The notes under the pieces are model-generated. The model saw only the letters and a program-made list of their open reading frames with translations. It ran no database searches and was not told where the DNA came from. From positions 434,001 to 498,000 of the forward strand of contig NZ_JAAIKC010000003.1 in NCBI RefSeq assembly GCF_010820665.1: a DNA stretch of 64,000 nt. Reading direction: 5' to 3'. Numbering within the stretch: position 1 is the first letter of the stretch; each line of letters begins with the position of its first letter. Made by a program: the position numbers and the translations under genes. Source of the stretch: Paenibacillus sp. SYP-B3998 (lineage in GTDB: Bacteria; Bacillota; Bacilli; Paenibacillales; NBRC-103111). This document shows, in pieces, positions 27,178-35,153 of the stretch.

Positions 27178-27801
27178 ATGGAGTGGATTAGCAATCTCTT
27201 TGAGCAGTATGGGTATTTTGTTTTAATTTTTGGATTGTTTGCCGAATCATTGGCCTTGCCTTTCCCAGGAGAATTGGCAATGGCGATATCTGGTCACATG
27301 TCTACTTTTGGGAGTTTGGATATCTCAATAATAATCTTCTGTTCTTTTTTTGGAGCTATAGCTGGTACAACAGTTACTTATTATTTTGGTTATAAACTAG
27401 GTACACCTTTCTTTGAAAAATATGGAAGATTCTTTTTTCTAAACCAAGAACGAATCATTAAGATCACGAAATGGTTTAATAAATATGGTAACAAGCTCAT
27501 CCTTGTCAGCTACTTTATCCCAGGTTTGCGGCACTTCACTGGCTATGTGTCCGGCATTCTAAGGATTCGGTTAGGCACCTTTTTCTTCTACAACTTCACG
27601 GGCGGACTTGTATGGGTATTGGCTTATGTCATGATCGGTAAAATTTTCGGTATAAAAATAGAGCAATTCCTTCACATCATTTCTCAATACTCCATAGCGG
27701 CAATTATTGTTTTGGTGGTTGGAGTGGTTATAGGATTTCATATTAAGCATAATAAACAAGCAATTATAGATTGGATACGTACCTTAAGCTGGCTTAAATG
27801 A
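27178..27801 (+). CDS. DedA/VTT-family membrane protein
   Basis: A 207-residue protein with 4-5 membrane segments. The family signs are FAESLALPFPGELAMAISG near the N-terminus, the FGAIAGTTVTYYFGYKLG glycine segment and YFIPGLRHFTGYVSGIL, with the re-entrant loop residues P-G-x-R. It probably transports or flips polyprenyl phosphate or phospholipid. It is more AT-rich than the 26055 paralogue and is closed by a strong terminator. Confidence 0.88.
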   Translation: MEWISNLFEQYGYFVLIFGLFAESLALPFPGELAMAISGHMSTFGSLDISIIIFCSFFGAIAGTTVTYYFGYKLGTPFFEKYGRFFFLNQERIIKITKWFNKYGNKLILVSYFIPGLRHFTGYVSGILRIRLGTFFFYNFTGGLVWVLAYVMIGKIFGIKIEQFLHIISQYSIAAIIVLVVGVVIGFHIKHNKQAIIDWIRTLSWLK

Positions 27802-27802
27802 C

Positions 27803-27844
27803 AAAGACGAGTTGTTATCTGGAGATAAACAGCTCGTCTTTTTC
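27803..27844 (+). terminator. Rho-independent terminator after DedA gene
   Basis: AAAGACGAGTTGTTTATCT-type stem (AGACGAG / CTCGTCT core, about 17 bp with one mismatch) followed by T5. Confidence 0.88.
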
Positions 27845-28000
27845 TTGTTAACTTTTTAGATTCTGAATTCAGTTTGCTTTGCATCTGAGCTCTCTATTTG
27901 AAAAGTTGTGAGCAGGATTTTGGGGAGTTTGCCGCCAATGTGGACAGCAGTGGGACGACAGCGCGAAACATCACGATGAGCACTGGCCAAGCAAACTATT

Positions 28001-28205
28001 TGAAATTTCGGAGACAATGGGTGCCATGGCTGAGTTAGTAAAGAAGGGTTTAGTAAAGTATGTTGGTGTAAGTAATTTTACTCCTCAGTTAATGCAAGAA
28101 GCTCAATATTATTTAGGCAGTATCCCACTTGTTTGCAATCAAGTAGCATATCGTTTGAATGATAGACGAATTGAGAATGATGTCTTGCCTGTTTTTGATA
28201 AACGG
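28001..28205 (+). pseudogene. Aldo/keto reductase fragment
   Basis: The frame encodes ETMGAMAELVKKGLVKYVGVSNF and VCNQVAYRLNDR, the conserved middle of aldo/keto reductases. The N-terminal catalytic Asp/Tyr/Lys part and the C-terminal cofactor site are missing. It is about 70 residues long and has no ribosome site. The 150 bp before it encode an open stretch of unknown origin. It is a relic. Confidence 0.75.
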
Positions 28206-28378
28206 AAATGTCCATTTTTTGTGAAAGAAAGATGGAGGTGAAGGAGATAGTGGCCTCATATTTTCATGTATTTTGTCCTGAGGGAGTAAACAGTAAATAC
28301 CGTTGTGACCGAAATGTTGTAATGGTTATATATGTATTTTTTCATGGCGGGGTACCGCCAACAAACCGATTTTGTACG

Positions 28379-28614
28379 CTAAGCCCCGTTTGATCTAAAA
28401 ATGGCCGGTTCCCTGTACACTAAGGATACCGACCTCTTATTACCTTTTACCAATCTCGACAAAGACGTGTACATACTCGCTATTTCTGATAAATCAACGG
28501 ATACATCACCTTGAACGTTGCTTGCATCGATAATCTCAAACGATTTTGTATCTAGAAATGCGCTATCCAGCTTCTCAAGCGATGTTTTGCCAACCTCATG
28601 CGCCTTGACTTGTT
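28379..28614 (-). pseudogene. Fragment of a second anti-sigma-factor-like gene
   Basis: Bases 28507-28614 repeat 29317-29424 of the neighbouring anti-sigma gene with about a dozen mismatches by eye. The minus-strand frame reads QVKAHEVGKTSLEKL and TKSFEIIDASNVQG, close to the intact gene. The frame continues to a stop near 28378 with diverged sequence. It abuts the stop codon of the intact copy and has no start of its own, so it is the remnant of a tandem paralogue joined by deletion or recombination. Bases 28206-28378 hold nothing recognisable. Confidence 0.65.
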
Positions 28615-29668
28615 ATTTCTTCGATGGTGTTTCAGTTTTGTGTTCAATAACTTGTAATACTTTTGGTTCAATAGCTTTTAACAGTTGTTCATTTGAAAGA
28701 TTGCTTTTAGGAACATCGCCATTATTTTCACCTTGAATTTGTGCATCAACCTGAGTTTTTGCAATGACATCAATCACTTGTTGTTTAGAGACATTTTTAG
28801 ATGCTGCAATCTCCACAACAGATTTACCTTTTGCTAGTTCTTGTTTTAATTCTGTTGGGCTAATTTTTAGTAAAGCAAACAGTTTTGCATCATTTAAATA
28901 GGCATCAGCAAAATAATCAGGCTTACCATTTGTAGAGAATAAACCTTCTACTTTAACGTTGGAAGGTGTAGTCTCACCTCCGATCAGAGAAACACTGATT
29001 GTATTGCCCTGAACAAATACCTGGTAGAACGGTGTTTTTGATCCCTTTTTGGTGTAATTCAACATAAACGTTTTTTGATCAGGGTTCTCCATTTGTTCCA
29101 TAGCAAACTCATACTCTTTGATGTTGCCGTACATTTTATTAATTAGATAATCTACCTTCGACTTGATTTCCTGATCGGTTAAAGCAGTGAGTGACTTCTC
29201 CTTAGGCTCCCAATTCTCTTGAATCACGTGTTCAATCGCACTCGTAATACCGTTTGTATGAAGGGTAATTTTTTTGCCGATTCCTCCTTTTTCCTGCAGT
29301 ATGATGCTTGTTTGGACACCTTGAACGTTGCTTGCATCGATAATCTCAAACGATTTTGTTTCGGGAAATGCGCGATACAGCTTCTCAAGTGTTGCTTTGC
29401 CAATCTCATCCACTTTGACTTGTTCAGCAGTCATTGGTGTTCTAGTAAGCATTTCAATCAGGGTAGGGGCCGCAAATGCTGCAGTTGGAATCAAAATCGC
29501 AGCAGCAACTATTCCACCAATTAATCGTTTTTTCATGGTTATTTCGCTCCTTTTTCGTTGCAAATATTGAGAATAGGATTGTTCTACTCGTTTGGATATG
29601 GCCGGAGGGCACTCCATAGTTTCTGCTTCTTTGTGCAGATGTTCACGGATTTTGCGTTCAATAGTCAT
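28613..29668 (-). CDS. Transmembrane anti-sigma factor / ECF regulator
   Basis: 352 residues from the ATG at 29668, which overlaps the end of the sigma gene by 11 bp; translation is thus coupled. Residues 1-45 form a short helical cytosolic domain, one transmembrane helix follows at about 49-67 (LIGGIVAAAILIPTAAFA), and the remaining ~285 residues would be outside the membrane. The pattern is that of ECF anti-sigma factors in Bacillus relatives, with the N-terminal piece binding the sigma factor. A longer frame upstream of 29668 lies in the sigma gene and is not expected to be used. It ends in a Lys/Thr-rich tail. Confidence 0.82.
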   Translation of the reverse strand: MTIERKIREHLHKEAETMECPPAISKRVEQSYSQYLQRKRSEITMKKRLIGGIVAAAILIPTAAFAAPTLIEMLTRTPMTAEQVKVDEIGKATLEKLYRAFPETKSFEIIDASNVQGVQTSIILQEKGGIGKKITLHTNGITSAIEHVIQENWEPKEKSLTALTDQEIKSKVDYLINKMYGNIKEYEFAMEQMENPDQKTFMLNYTKKGSKTPFYQVFVQGNTISVSLIGGETTPSNVKVEGLFSTNGKPDYFADAYLNDAKLFALLKISPTELKQELAKGKSVVEIAASKNVSKQQVIDVIAKTQVDAQIQGENNGDVPKSNLSNEQLLKAIEPKVLQVIEHKTETPSKK

Positions 29669-30233
29669 TGATCTTTTCCATCCTTTCTGAAGGGAGATTC
29701 CATAAGTTTTTTCGAAGCGCCTGGAGGCCAGCATGATATCTGGACTTGACTGTACCCAGTGGAATATCGAGCAATGTCGCGATTTCCTCAAGCGTATAGT
29801 CGTGAAAAAAGCGGAGGACAATCACCATTCGCTGTTTGTCGGTCAGTTTTTGGATTGCCTGCGATATCATTTGGTTCGTCCCATCCATCAACACAGTAGG
29901 TTGATCCCAATGAGACTCTTCCCGAGAGAAGGCACGAATGCGTTCAAAAATTCGGAATCTCCGCCAGCTCTTGACACGAAATCTCTGCACTTGACGGATT
30001 ACCAAGCCGTGTAGCCAGAAGTGGAAAGGTCGGTTCGTATCGTAGTTAGCAAGTGAGGTCCACATTTGCATATAGATCTCATTCATGACATCTTCCCGAT
30101 CCTGCTGATGATCCACCAGAAAGGAAACTGTCCGGTAGACGTCCTGATTGGTGGCCTCATACATCGTATGAAACGCCTGTTGATCACCATCTTTCATTGT
30201 TGTGAGTAATTGGTACATATATTCACTTTGCAT
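29658..30233 (-). CDS. ECF-type RNA polymerase sigma factor
   Basis: A 191-residue sigma-70 family protein with region 2 (FHTMYEATNQDVYRTVSFL, EDVMNEIYMQMW) and region 4 (LTDKQRMVIVLRFFHDYTLEEIA, IPLGTVKSRYHAGL). It starts with AGGAGGG 8 bp upstream and is followed by its anti-sigma gene in an overlapping operon. It directs RNA polymerase to a regulon that cannot be read from here, usually including its own promoter. The 200 bp upstream of 30233 should contain that promoter. Confidence 0.92.
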   Translation of the reverse strand: MQSEYMYQLLTTMKDGDQQAFHTMYEATNQDVYRTVSFLVDHQQDREDVMNEIYMQMWTSLANYDTNRPFHFWLHGLVIRQVQRFRVKSWRRFRIFERIRAFSREESHWDQPTVLMDGTNQMISQAIQKLTDKQRMVIVLRFFHDYTLEEIATLLDIPLGTVKSRYHAGLQALRKNLWNLPSERMEKINDY

Positions 30234-30422
30234 TCAGAGGGCCCTCCTAAGTAAGCAGCTTACACACTATATTGTCTCTCTATCGAAAAAAGGTTCGGTT
30301 CTTTTCATATTTTTTTGCAAACGGTTGAGTGCAAGAGGCTATCGGTCCGGAAAACAACTAGGAATACCACGACCCATCATGGGTAAATTAGGATCGTATT
30401 CAAGACAAAATAAAGTATGACT

Positions 30423-30557
30423 GCATTACGAGAGATGGAACGAATTGAAAAAAAGATCTTTGTGTTAGATTATATCTCTGAATGAAGCATTGCGTCGCCG
30501 CATACAACGTGGTTTAAATAAAGGAGAGGCAATGAATGGATTGGCCAGAGCTTACAC
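30423..30557 (+). pseudogene. Tn3-family transposase (TnpA) remnant
   Basis: The frame reads ALREMERIEKKIFVLDYIS and, after a frameshift near 30482, EALRRRIQRGLNKGEAMNGLARA. This is the conserved C-terminal stretch of Tn3 transposases (tyIs.xxLRRRI..GLNKGEA). Only about 45 codons remain. Bases 30558-30806 contain short open pieces (for example NPLNDDLEAFKALYMGIEYG) that I do not recognise. Confidence 0.72.
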
Positions 30558-30806
30558 CGAAATACCATCCGAAAGAACAAGGAACTTCACAATCATTTTC
30601 TAAAACATAGTACTACAGAGGATTATAAACCATTGAAAAGGTTTCACAATCCCTTAAATGATGATTTGGAGGCATTCAAAGCGTTGTATATGGGTATAGA
30701 ATATGGTATGTGTCTTCGTCTTATAAAAGGAAGGGTAACTACGGTGGGCTACCAGCATGTTGCGATTTGATCAGATAGCATAAAAGAACTGTTTGGGAGT
30801 GAGGCA

Positions 30807-31381
30807 ATGGAATTTGAAATCCACATTACGCTCAATGATTTGAAAAGGAAGTTTTTATAGGTGTTTGTAAATCGAAACGAGTGAAACCTGTTATGATCGT
30901 CTTGGATCAAGGAAATTACATCAATCAACCAATGATTACAGGAGTTATCCAACGTACAGATTTTCATGAAGCTAATAAAGAAATTGAAAAGATTGCAGCT
31001 AAGTTTCAAAATAACGGATTTATAGTCGTCAGAAAAAAAGTAGAGATTTCTCCTAAGGAAGAAACGTACTTTCACCAGCCAATCATCACAAATTCTAAAC
31101 CTTATTTTGAATGGCATGGCAAAGTACAGGTTGATGATGTTGCCATATTAAAAAATTTATGTGAGAGTCATGGCGGACATATTTCAAGAAACTCTTTAAA
31201 TGTGAATGGAAAAGTGAGATTTATAACCGTTAGAGAATATGAAAGTGCGAAACAGTTTTACGATCGAGTAGAAAAGATACATACCATTTTGCACGTAAAT
31301 AGGATAGAGCTATTGATAGAACAATATGAATTATGTATCTATGACAGCAGGGAAGAATTGGATAGCGGATGGATTTCATAA
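30807..31381 (+). pseudogene. Frameshifted conserved protein next to a nucleotidyltransferase
   Basis: The ATG at 30807 starts MEFEIHITLND and hits a stop at 30858, while another frame picks up at FEKEVFIGVCKSKRVKPV and stays open to 31381 (166 residues from the GTG at 30881). Joining them needs one frameshift at about 30838-30848. The family is not recognised. The protein is soluble, with a mixed alpha/beta pattern and a paired QGNYINQPMITGV / ETYFHQPIITNSK repeat. It is followed 20 bp later by an AbiEii-like nucleotidyltransferase, probably its partner. It may still be expressed from the internal GTG. Confidence 0.55.
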
Positions 31382-31401
31382 TTTTTTAACGGGGGAGACT
31401 C

Positions 31402-31853
31402 ATGAGTGGAATGAAAACTGTAAAAGATTTGAATGATGAGGTGAGAGAACTCGCTGTTTTAGAAGCGCTTTTGAGAAGAGTATCACTTGTGCATATGCCA
31501 TTTGTATTAAAAGGTAGCTTGCTAACTAGACAATTTTTAGCTAACCGAGAAATTCGGTATGTGGATGATATAGACTTTTTGTATACAGGTAAGATCAAAG
31601 ACGTTGAACATGCGCATGAAACATTTACAAATTGGATGATTCAAGTGACCGAACTGGACCTGGACGACGGAATAATATTTAGAAGTTTTCGAGACAATGC
31701 ATTTCTGAAGGTGAACAATGGATTTTTTTTCATGAAGTTACTGAACGATGCAATAAGTCCGATTTATTGCTTGATATTGGTACGGGCGCCCATGCTTTTT
31801 TAATCGAGTCAATTAACTGTAGGAGAAATCCGGTTTTAGTAGAGAACGTTTGA
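31402..31853 (+). pseudogene. AbiEii/AbiGii-like nucleotidyltransferase, frameshifted
   Basis: It starts after GGGGGAG with MSGMKTVKDLNDEV. The nucleotidyltransferase core is visible: FVLKGSLLTRQFL and the metal-binding IRYVDDIDFLY. After a run of eight T at 31723-31730 the frame changes. The original frame ends at 31803, whereas the +1 frame (LLLDIGTGAHAFLIESI) stays open to 31853, suggesting a homopolymer frameshift. AbiEii enzymes are toxin-type NTases of abortive-infection systems. With the preceding gene this may be a dead two-gene defence or toxin unit. Confidence 0.6.
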
Positions 31854-32245
31854 ATCTCCTTTCCTTCTGGCGTCATCGTACATCCATGCCACATGAATGC
31901 TCAATGAGTATATCCATTGAAATAATCCTTTCTACGGCTCTGAATATTGGGGCTGGTGCAAAAATCAAAATAGGATTAAGCTACCATGCGTGCTTTCCGA
32001 AAGGAGCGACATTCTGTGATGCACCGTGGTCGCTGGAGTCAGAATAACGGATGGGCTCCAAGGCACCATAGTTGCCTCTGTGGTGCAGCGCTGGTTTTGT
32101 GCTGCATGGACGGCTAAGGGGAAACGATAGTTGAAGGAGCTTGCCGCGAGCAGCTCTTTTTTTCATTGAAGTAACGGGCAGAGTAACACTTCCGCTTCAC
32201 CTACAATATGATGTGTCTAGAAATACAATCTAAAGAGGTGAGCCA
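31854..32245. other. Intergenic region, no gene seen
   Basis: About 390 bp without a convincing frame. Just before 32246 AAAGAGGTGAGCC gives the ribosome site of the CwlJ-type gene. Confidence 0.5.
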
Positions 32246-32689
32246 ATGGCAGTCGTAAAAGCCAGGCAACAGGATATTGACATGTTGGCAAGGTTGCTTC
32301 GAGCCGAAGCTGTGGGCGAAGGCGAAATGGGTATGCTCCTTGTTGGAAATGTTGGCATTAACCGAATAAGAGCGAATTGCTCCGATTTTAAAGGACTCCG
32401 GACAATTCCCCAAATGATTAACCAGCCGCATGCGTTCGAAGCGTTGCAACATGGTATGTACTATCAAAACGCAAGAGAGAGAGAACGCCGTCTGGCGCGA
32501 AAGGCTGTGAATGGGGAGAGTCATTGGCCGGCCAAATTTTCCCTTTGGTATTTTCGTCCGGGAACGGCCATAGCTCCCCTGCCATGTCCGCCAACCTGGT
32601 ATAATCAGCCGCATGTAGGAAGATACAAGCTTCACTGTTTTTATGAGCCGACCGCAAAAGAATGTGAAAATGTATATAATACGTTTTAA
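32246..32689 (+). CDS. cwlJ: Cell-wall hydrolase of the SleB/CwlJ family
   Basis: A 147-residue protein with an AGAGGTG ribosome site. It matches spore cortex-lytic CwlJ in size and sequence: catalytic Glu21 in LLRAEAVGEGEMGMLLVGNV, then NRIRANC, FEALQHGMYYQ and the C-terminal FSLWYFRPGTA and FYEPTAKEC. It degrades cortex peptidoglycan with muramic lactam during germination and has no signal peptide, as expected for CwlJ deposited in the coat. The symbol is by family; this may be one of several paralogues. It supports an endospore former. Confidence 0.9.
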   Translation: MAVVKARQQDIDMLARLLRAEAVGEGEMGMLLVGNVGINRIRANCSDFKGLRTIPQMINQPHAFEALQHGMYYQNARERERRLARKAVNGESHWPAKFSLWYFRPGTAIAPLPCPPTWYNQPHVGRYKLHCFYEPTAKECENVYNTF

Positions 32690-32716
32690 TTTTAAGAACG
32701 AAAAGTGGTGCATGTT

Positions 32717-32822
32717 TGTGTCGCCGGTCATGGCTCAAACAAACCATGTCGGGCGACAAGAACATTATTTCATTAATTGCCGCGAAAATCGCAGCTTTTT
32801 TTTATGGGATTAAGTTCTTGTC
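32717..32822 (+). repeat. Tn7-like left-end candidate (terminus plus two sites)
   Basis: It begins TGTGTCGCC. Site 1 forward is at 32752 (GCGACAAGAACATTATTTCATT), a CGCG-rich hairpin with T8 follows, and site 2 is reversed at 32804-32822 (ATGGGATTAAGTTCTTGTC). Sites match those of the 6484 end, but the terminus-to-site 1 spacing is longer and sites 3 and 4 are absent. A further hairpin with T8 lies at 32830-32860. The remainder to 33011 carries a short open piece with a possible HTH remnant. Confidence 0.5.
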
Positions 32823-33011
32823 AAATCCTAGTGCAAGCCGCTTACATCGCGGTTTTTTTTATTTGAGCAATTTTTTTGCAGTAACCCAAACCTGTTTGGA
32901 CCGAGGAGCGCCTTCCATTGCCACGCTGAGCCGTATTTTACGGAACGGACGCAACCATAAAAAACCGAGTACTTCTGCTGTAGTTCGACTCTTCAGGTAG
33001 CAGTCATGAAA

Positions 33012-34049
33012 TTACAGCTTCGGTAAGATACGTTTTAGATTCGTAAATCTTAATGAAACATCCGTTATGAGTAAGACGATGAGACCAAAGATCATAGCTG
33101 CATAATCTGTCATTTGATGTACACCCAAGAGCAATATACTCCAGCCAAAGATTACCCATTGAATGATATAAATCCCGGTGACATGGCTGCTCCAGAAATA
33201 AATTGCATCTAGCAGCTTATGAAATCCGACTTTATTTAATTGTGCAACAAGGAAATTAGATAGCAACAGCCATACAAATATAAAGCTCATCATGAACAAA
33301 TGAATGCTTAGTCCACTTCGATAATAATCACCGATAGGAAACAACGGAATCGTGACAACACCTATTAAACCTAGGATTAAACTTCCTATGAAAAGATTTT
33401 TCTTCACCTTTTTTTCCAAGGTCTGAGTTCGAAAATGTTTACTTACATACATTCCCAAAAGATAATATACACCCCATGGAAATAATGGGAATTCAGTATT
33501 CGCACTGGTGCCCCAAAGTGGTTCAAAAATATACAAATCGCTTTTTAATCCCCACAAGTAAGGAGAGATCAGCAATATGCCCAAGATTATTGCAGGCAGG
33601 ATGAATACATGGTTTGTAAACTTTTTTAGAGCAGAGAAAAAGATCAGTGACAATCCTGCTAATTGAAAAATATCGGTTATAAATAATAGAGACAAGGGAT
33701 CTTGACCCGAATCATAAGGTTCACTGGTCAAAGATAACGGAAGGGTAAATCTTAATAGATTTAGAACATAACCAAAAGCGAATATTTTACAACCACGTAC
33801 CACATTTTCTTTTAAGCTCTTCTTGGAACGTGTTGCGAAGACCCCCATAATAAAAATAAACACAGGCGCAGCAGGTGCGGTTCCTAAGAAAATGAACATA
33901 TTACCCAAAAGAGTGTTGCCTTCGCCTGATGATCTTTCATATAGGATCATGGCATGCTGCATAATCATAAAAAACACAGCTAATCCTCTGACAAAATCGA
34001 GATAAAAAACACGTTTTGAATTGGCATGAGGAACAAAGTTATTTTCCAT
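33012..34049 (-). CDS. Multi-pass membrane acyltransferase-like protein (HGSNAT/DUF1624 type)
   Basis: About 345 residues from the ATG at 34049, which has AAAGGTGG 6 bp upstream; a GTG 9 bp earlier lies in that ribosome site. The N-terminus has the typical R-x-x-x-x-D-x-x-R-G entry (RVFYLDFVRGLAVFFMIMQH), and roughly ten hydrophobic helices follow. Such proteins move acetyl or acyl groups across the membrane to sugars. A perfect palindrome 68 bp upstream may be its operator. It is divergent from the CPBP gene. Confidence 0.8.
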   Translation of the reverse strand: MENNFVPHANSKRVFYLDFVRGLAVFFMIMQHAMILYERSSGEGNTLLGNMFIFLGTAPAAPVFIFIMGVFATRSKKSLKENVVRGCKIFAFGYVLNLLRFTLPLSLTSEPYDSGQDPLSLLFITDIFQLAGLSLIFFSALKKFTNHVFILPAIILGILLISPYLWGLKSDLYIFEPLWGTSANTEFPLFPWGVYYLLGMYVSKHFRTQTLEKKVKKNLFIGSLILGLIGVVTIPLFPIGDYYRSGLSIHLFMMSFIFVWLLLSNFLVAQLNKVGFHKLLDAIYFWSSHVTGIYIIQWVIFGWSILLLGVHQMTDYAAMIFGLIVLLITDVSLRFTNLKRILPKL

Positions 34050-34116
34050 AAAATCCACCTTTGCAAGATAGTGTATTCATTTGTACTGAAGCTTCGGCTT
34101 GTTAAGAGAAGTGTAC

Positions 34117-34137
34117 ACCTTAGGTCAGACCTAAGGT
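34117..34137. promoter_or_regulatory. Perfect 10-bp-arm palindrome, operator candidate
   Basis: Two 10-bp arms, each containing CCTTAGGTC or its complement, surround a central A in the 308-bp divergent region between the acyltransferase (starts 34049, minus) and the CPBP gene (starts 34358, plus). Such a site could bind a dimeric repressor and act on both promoters. Confidence 0.5.
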
Positions 34138-34357
34138 CAAGTGAGAGTTTGATGGCAACCTCATCGAGCCTGGAATGATGCTAAAGCTTACAGTTTGCAT
34201 TCCTTGCCTTAGTTCCTGGCTTCTAAAATGGGTAGATTCAATCCCACGTACGAAGTGAATATAAAGCTTGGTTTATGACGATCGTCACTTATCATATGAC
34301 GGTCCTTTTTCATATATTTACTTAGTAAAATATATTTGTCGAGAAGGAGTGGGAAGG

Positions 34358-35134
34358 TTGCATAACGAAATAGAAATAAAGCAGTACAGTATTGGCAAAA
34401 TATTGGGGTTGTGGGCTTTAGTCACGTTGCCGATGTTCTTTATCCGATTCGGACTGATGCCAATTCTGGTACCAATCGTCAGTTTACATCCGGGTATTCT
34501 CTATTGGATGCTTATGATTGTCGGCATGATCTGGCAGTTTGTACTATCAGTCATCCTTTTGAAAAGGGAACTTGGCCATTTAAGCTGGGCGAAGCTGAAA
34601 AAAAGACTCTGGCTGAATCATCCTGTTCATCCGAAAACGTTTAAGGTATACAAACTAGCTTATTCATTCACGATTCCGATCATTCTGTACGCATTTTTCT
34701 TTGAAAGCTCAGGTTTGTTCGCGTTTATCGGAGAAGCGATGAACCGGATTTTCCCTTTCATGGCTCCTGCGGATTATGCAAAGATACAAAATCTGGTGAG
34801 CCCTGAATTTGTAGGTGACTGGTATCTGCTCGGAATTGCACTTGTCAGTTGTTTGTTTAACTATTTACTCGGAGAAGAATTATTCTTCAGAGGCATTCTG
34901 TTACCTAAGATGAAGGGAGTCTTTGGAAAATGGGATTGGGCCATGAACGGTGTTTTGTTCGCTGCCTATCACCTGCATAAAATATCGGATATCCCTTTGC
35001 TTCTCGTCGGATCGTTTTTTTACGGCTTTTTGAACGCAAAATATCGTAGCTTTTGGCCGTCGGTTATCATTCATGGGGTGGAAGCCATTCCCTTGCTTAT
35101 AGCCGTTACTGCGGTCATTTTAGGATTACTGTGA
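34358..35134 (+). CDS. CPBP-family intramembrane metalloprotease
   Basis: 258 residues starting at a TTG with GAAGGAG 9 bp upstream; a longer frame from 34268 lacks a ribosome site. About seven membrane helices. The Abi/CAAX-protease motifs are GEELFFRGILLPK (EExxxR), LFAAYHLHK (first His motif) and SVIIHGVEA (second His motif). These are glutamate/histidine intramembrane proteases, in bacteria often linked to bacteriocin immunity or signal release. It precedes the sensor kinase by 19 bp and may be part of its signalling operon. Confidence 0.85.
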   Translation: MHNEIEIKQYSIGKILGLWALVTLPMFFIRFGLMPILVPIVSLHPGILYWMLMIVGMIWQFVLSVILLKRELGHLSWAKLKKRLWLNHPVHPKTFKVYKLAYSFTIPIILYAFFFESSGLFAFIGEAMNRIFPFMAPADYAKIQNLVSPEFVGDWYLLGIALVSCLFNYLLGEELFFRGILLPKMKGVFGKWDWAMNGVLFAAYHLHKISDIPLLLVGSFFYGFLNAKYRSFWPSVIIHGVEAIPLLIAVTAVILGLL

Positions 35135-35153
35135 AGCGATCGATTTCTAAAGG

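Noticed and set aside
27880-28000. Open stretch FGEFAANVDSSGTTARNIT as a gene fragment
   Set aside because: Open for about 30 codons only, family not recognised; left unannotated.
32716-33000. Plus-strand frame with APSIATLSRILRN and HKKPSTSAV, like an HTH end
   Set aside because: Its first half is the transposon end itself; the HTH-like piece is only ~30 residues and has no start. At most a relic.
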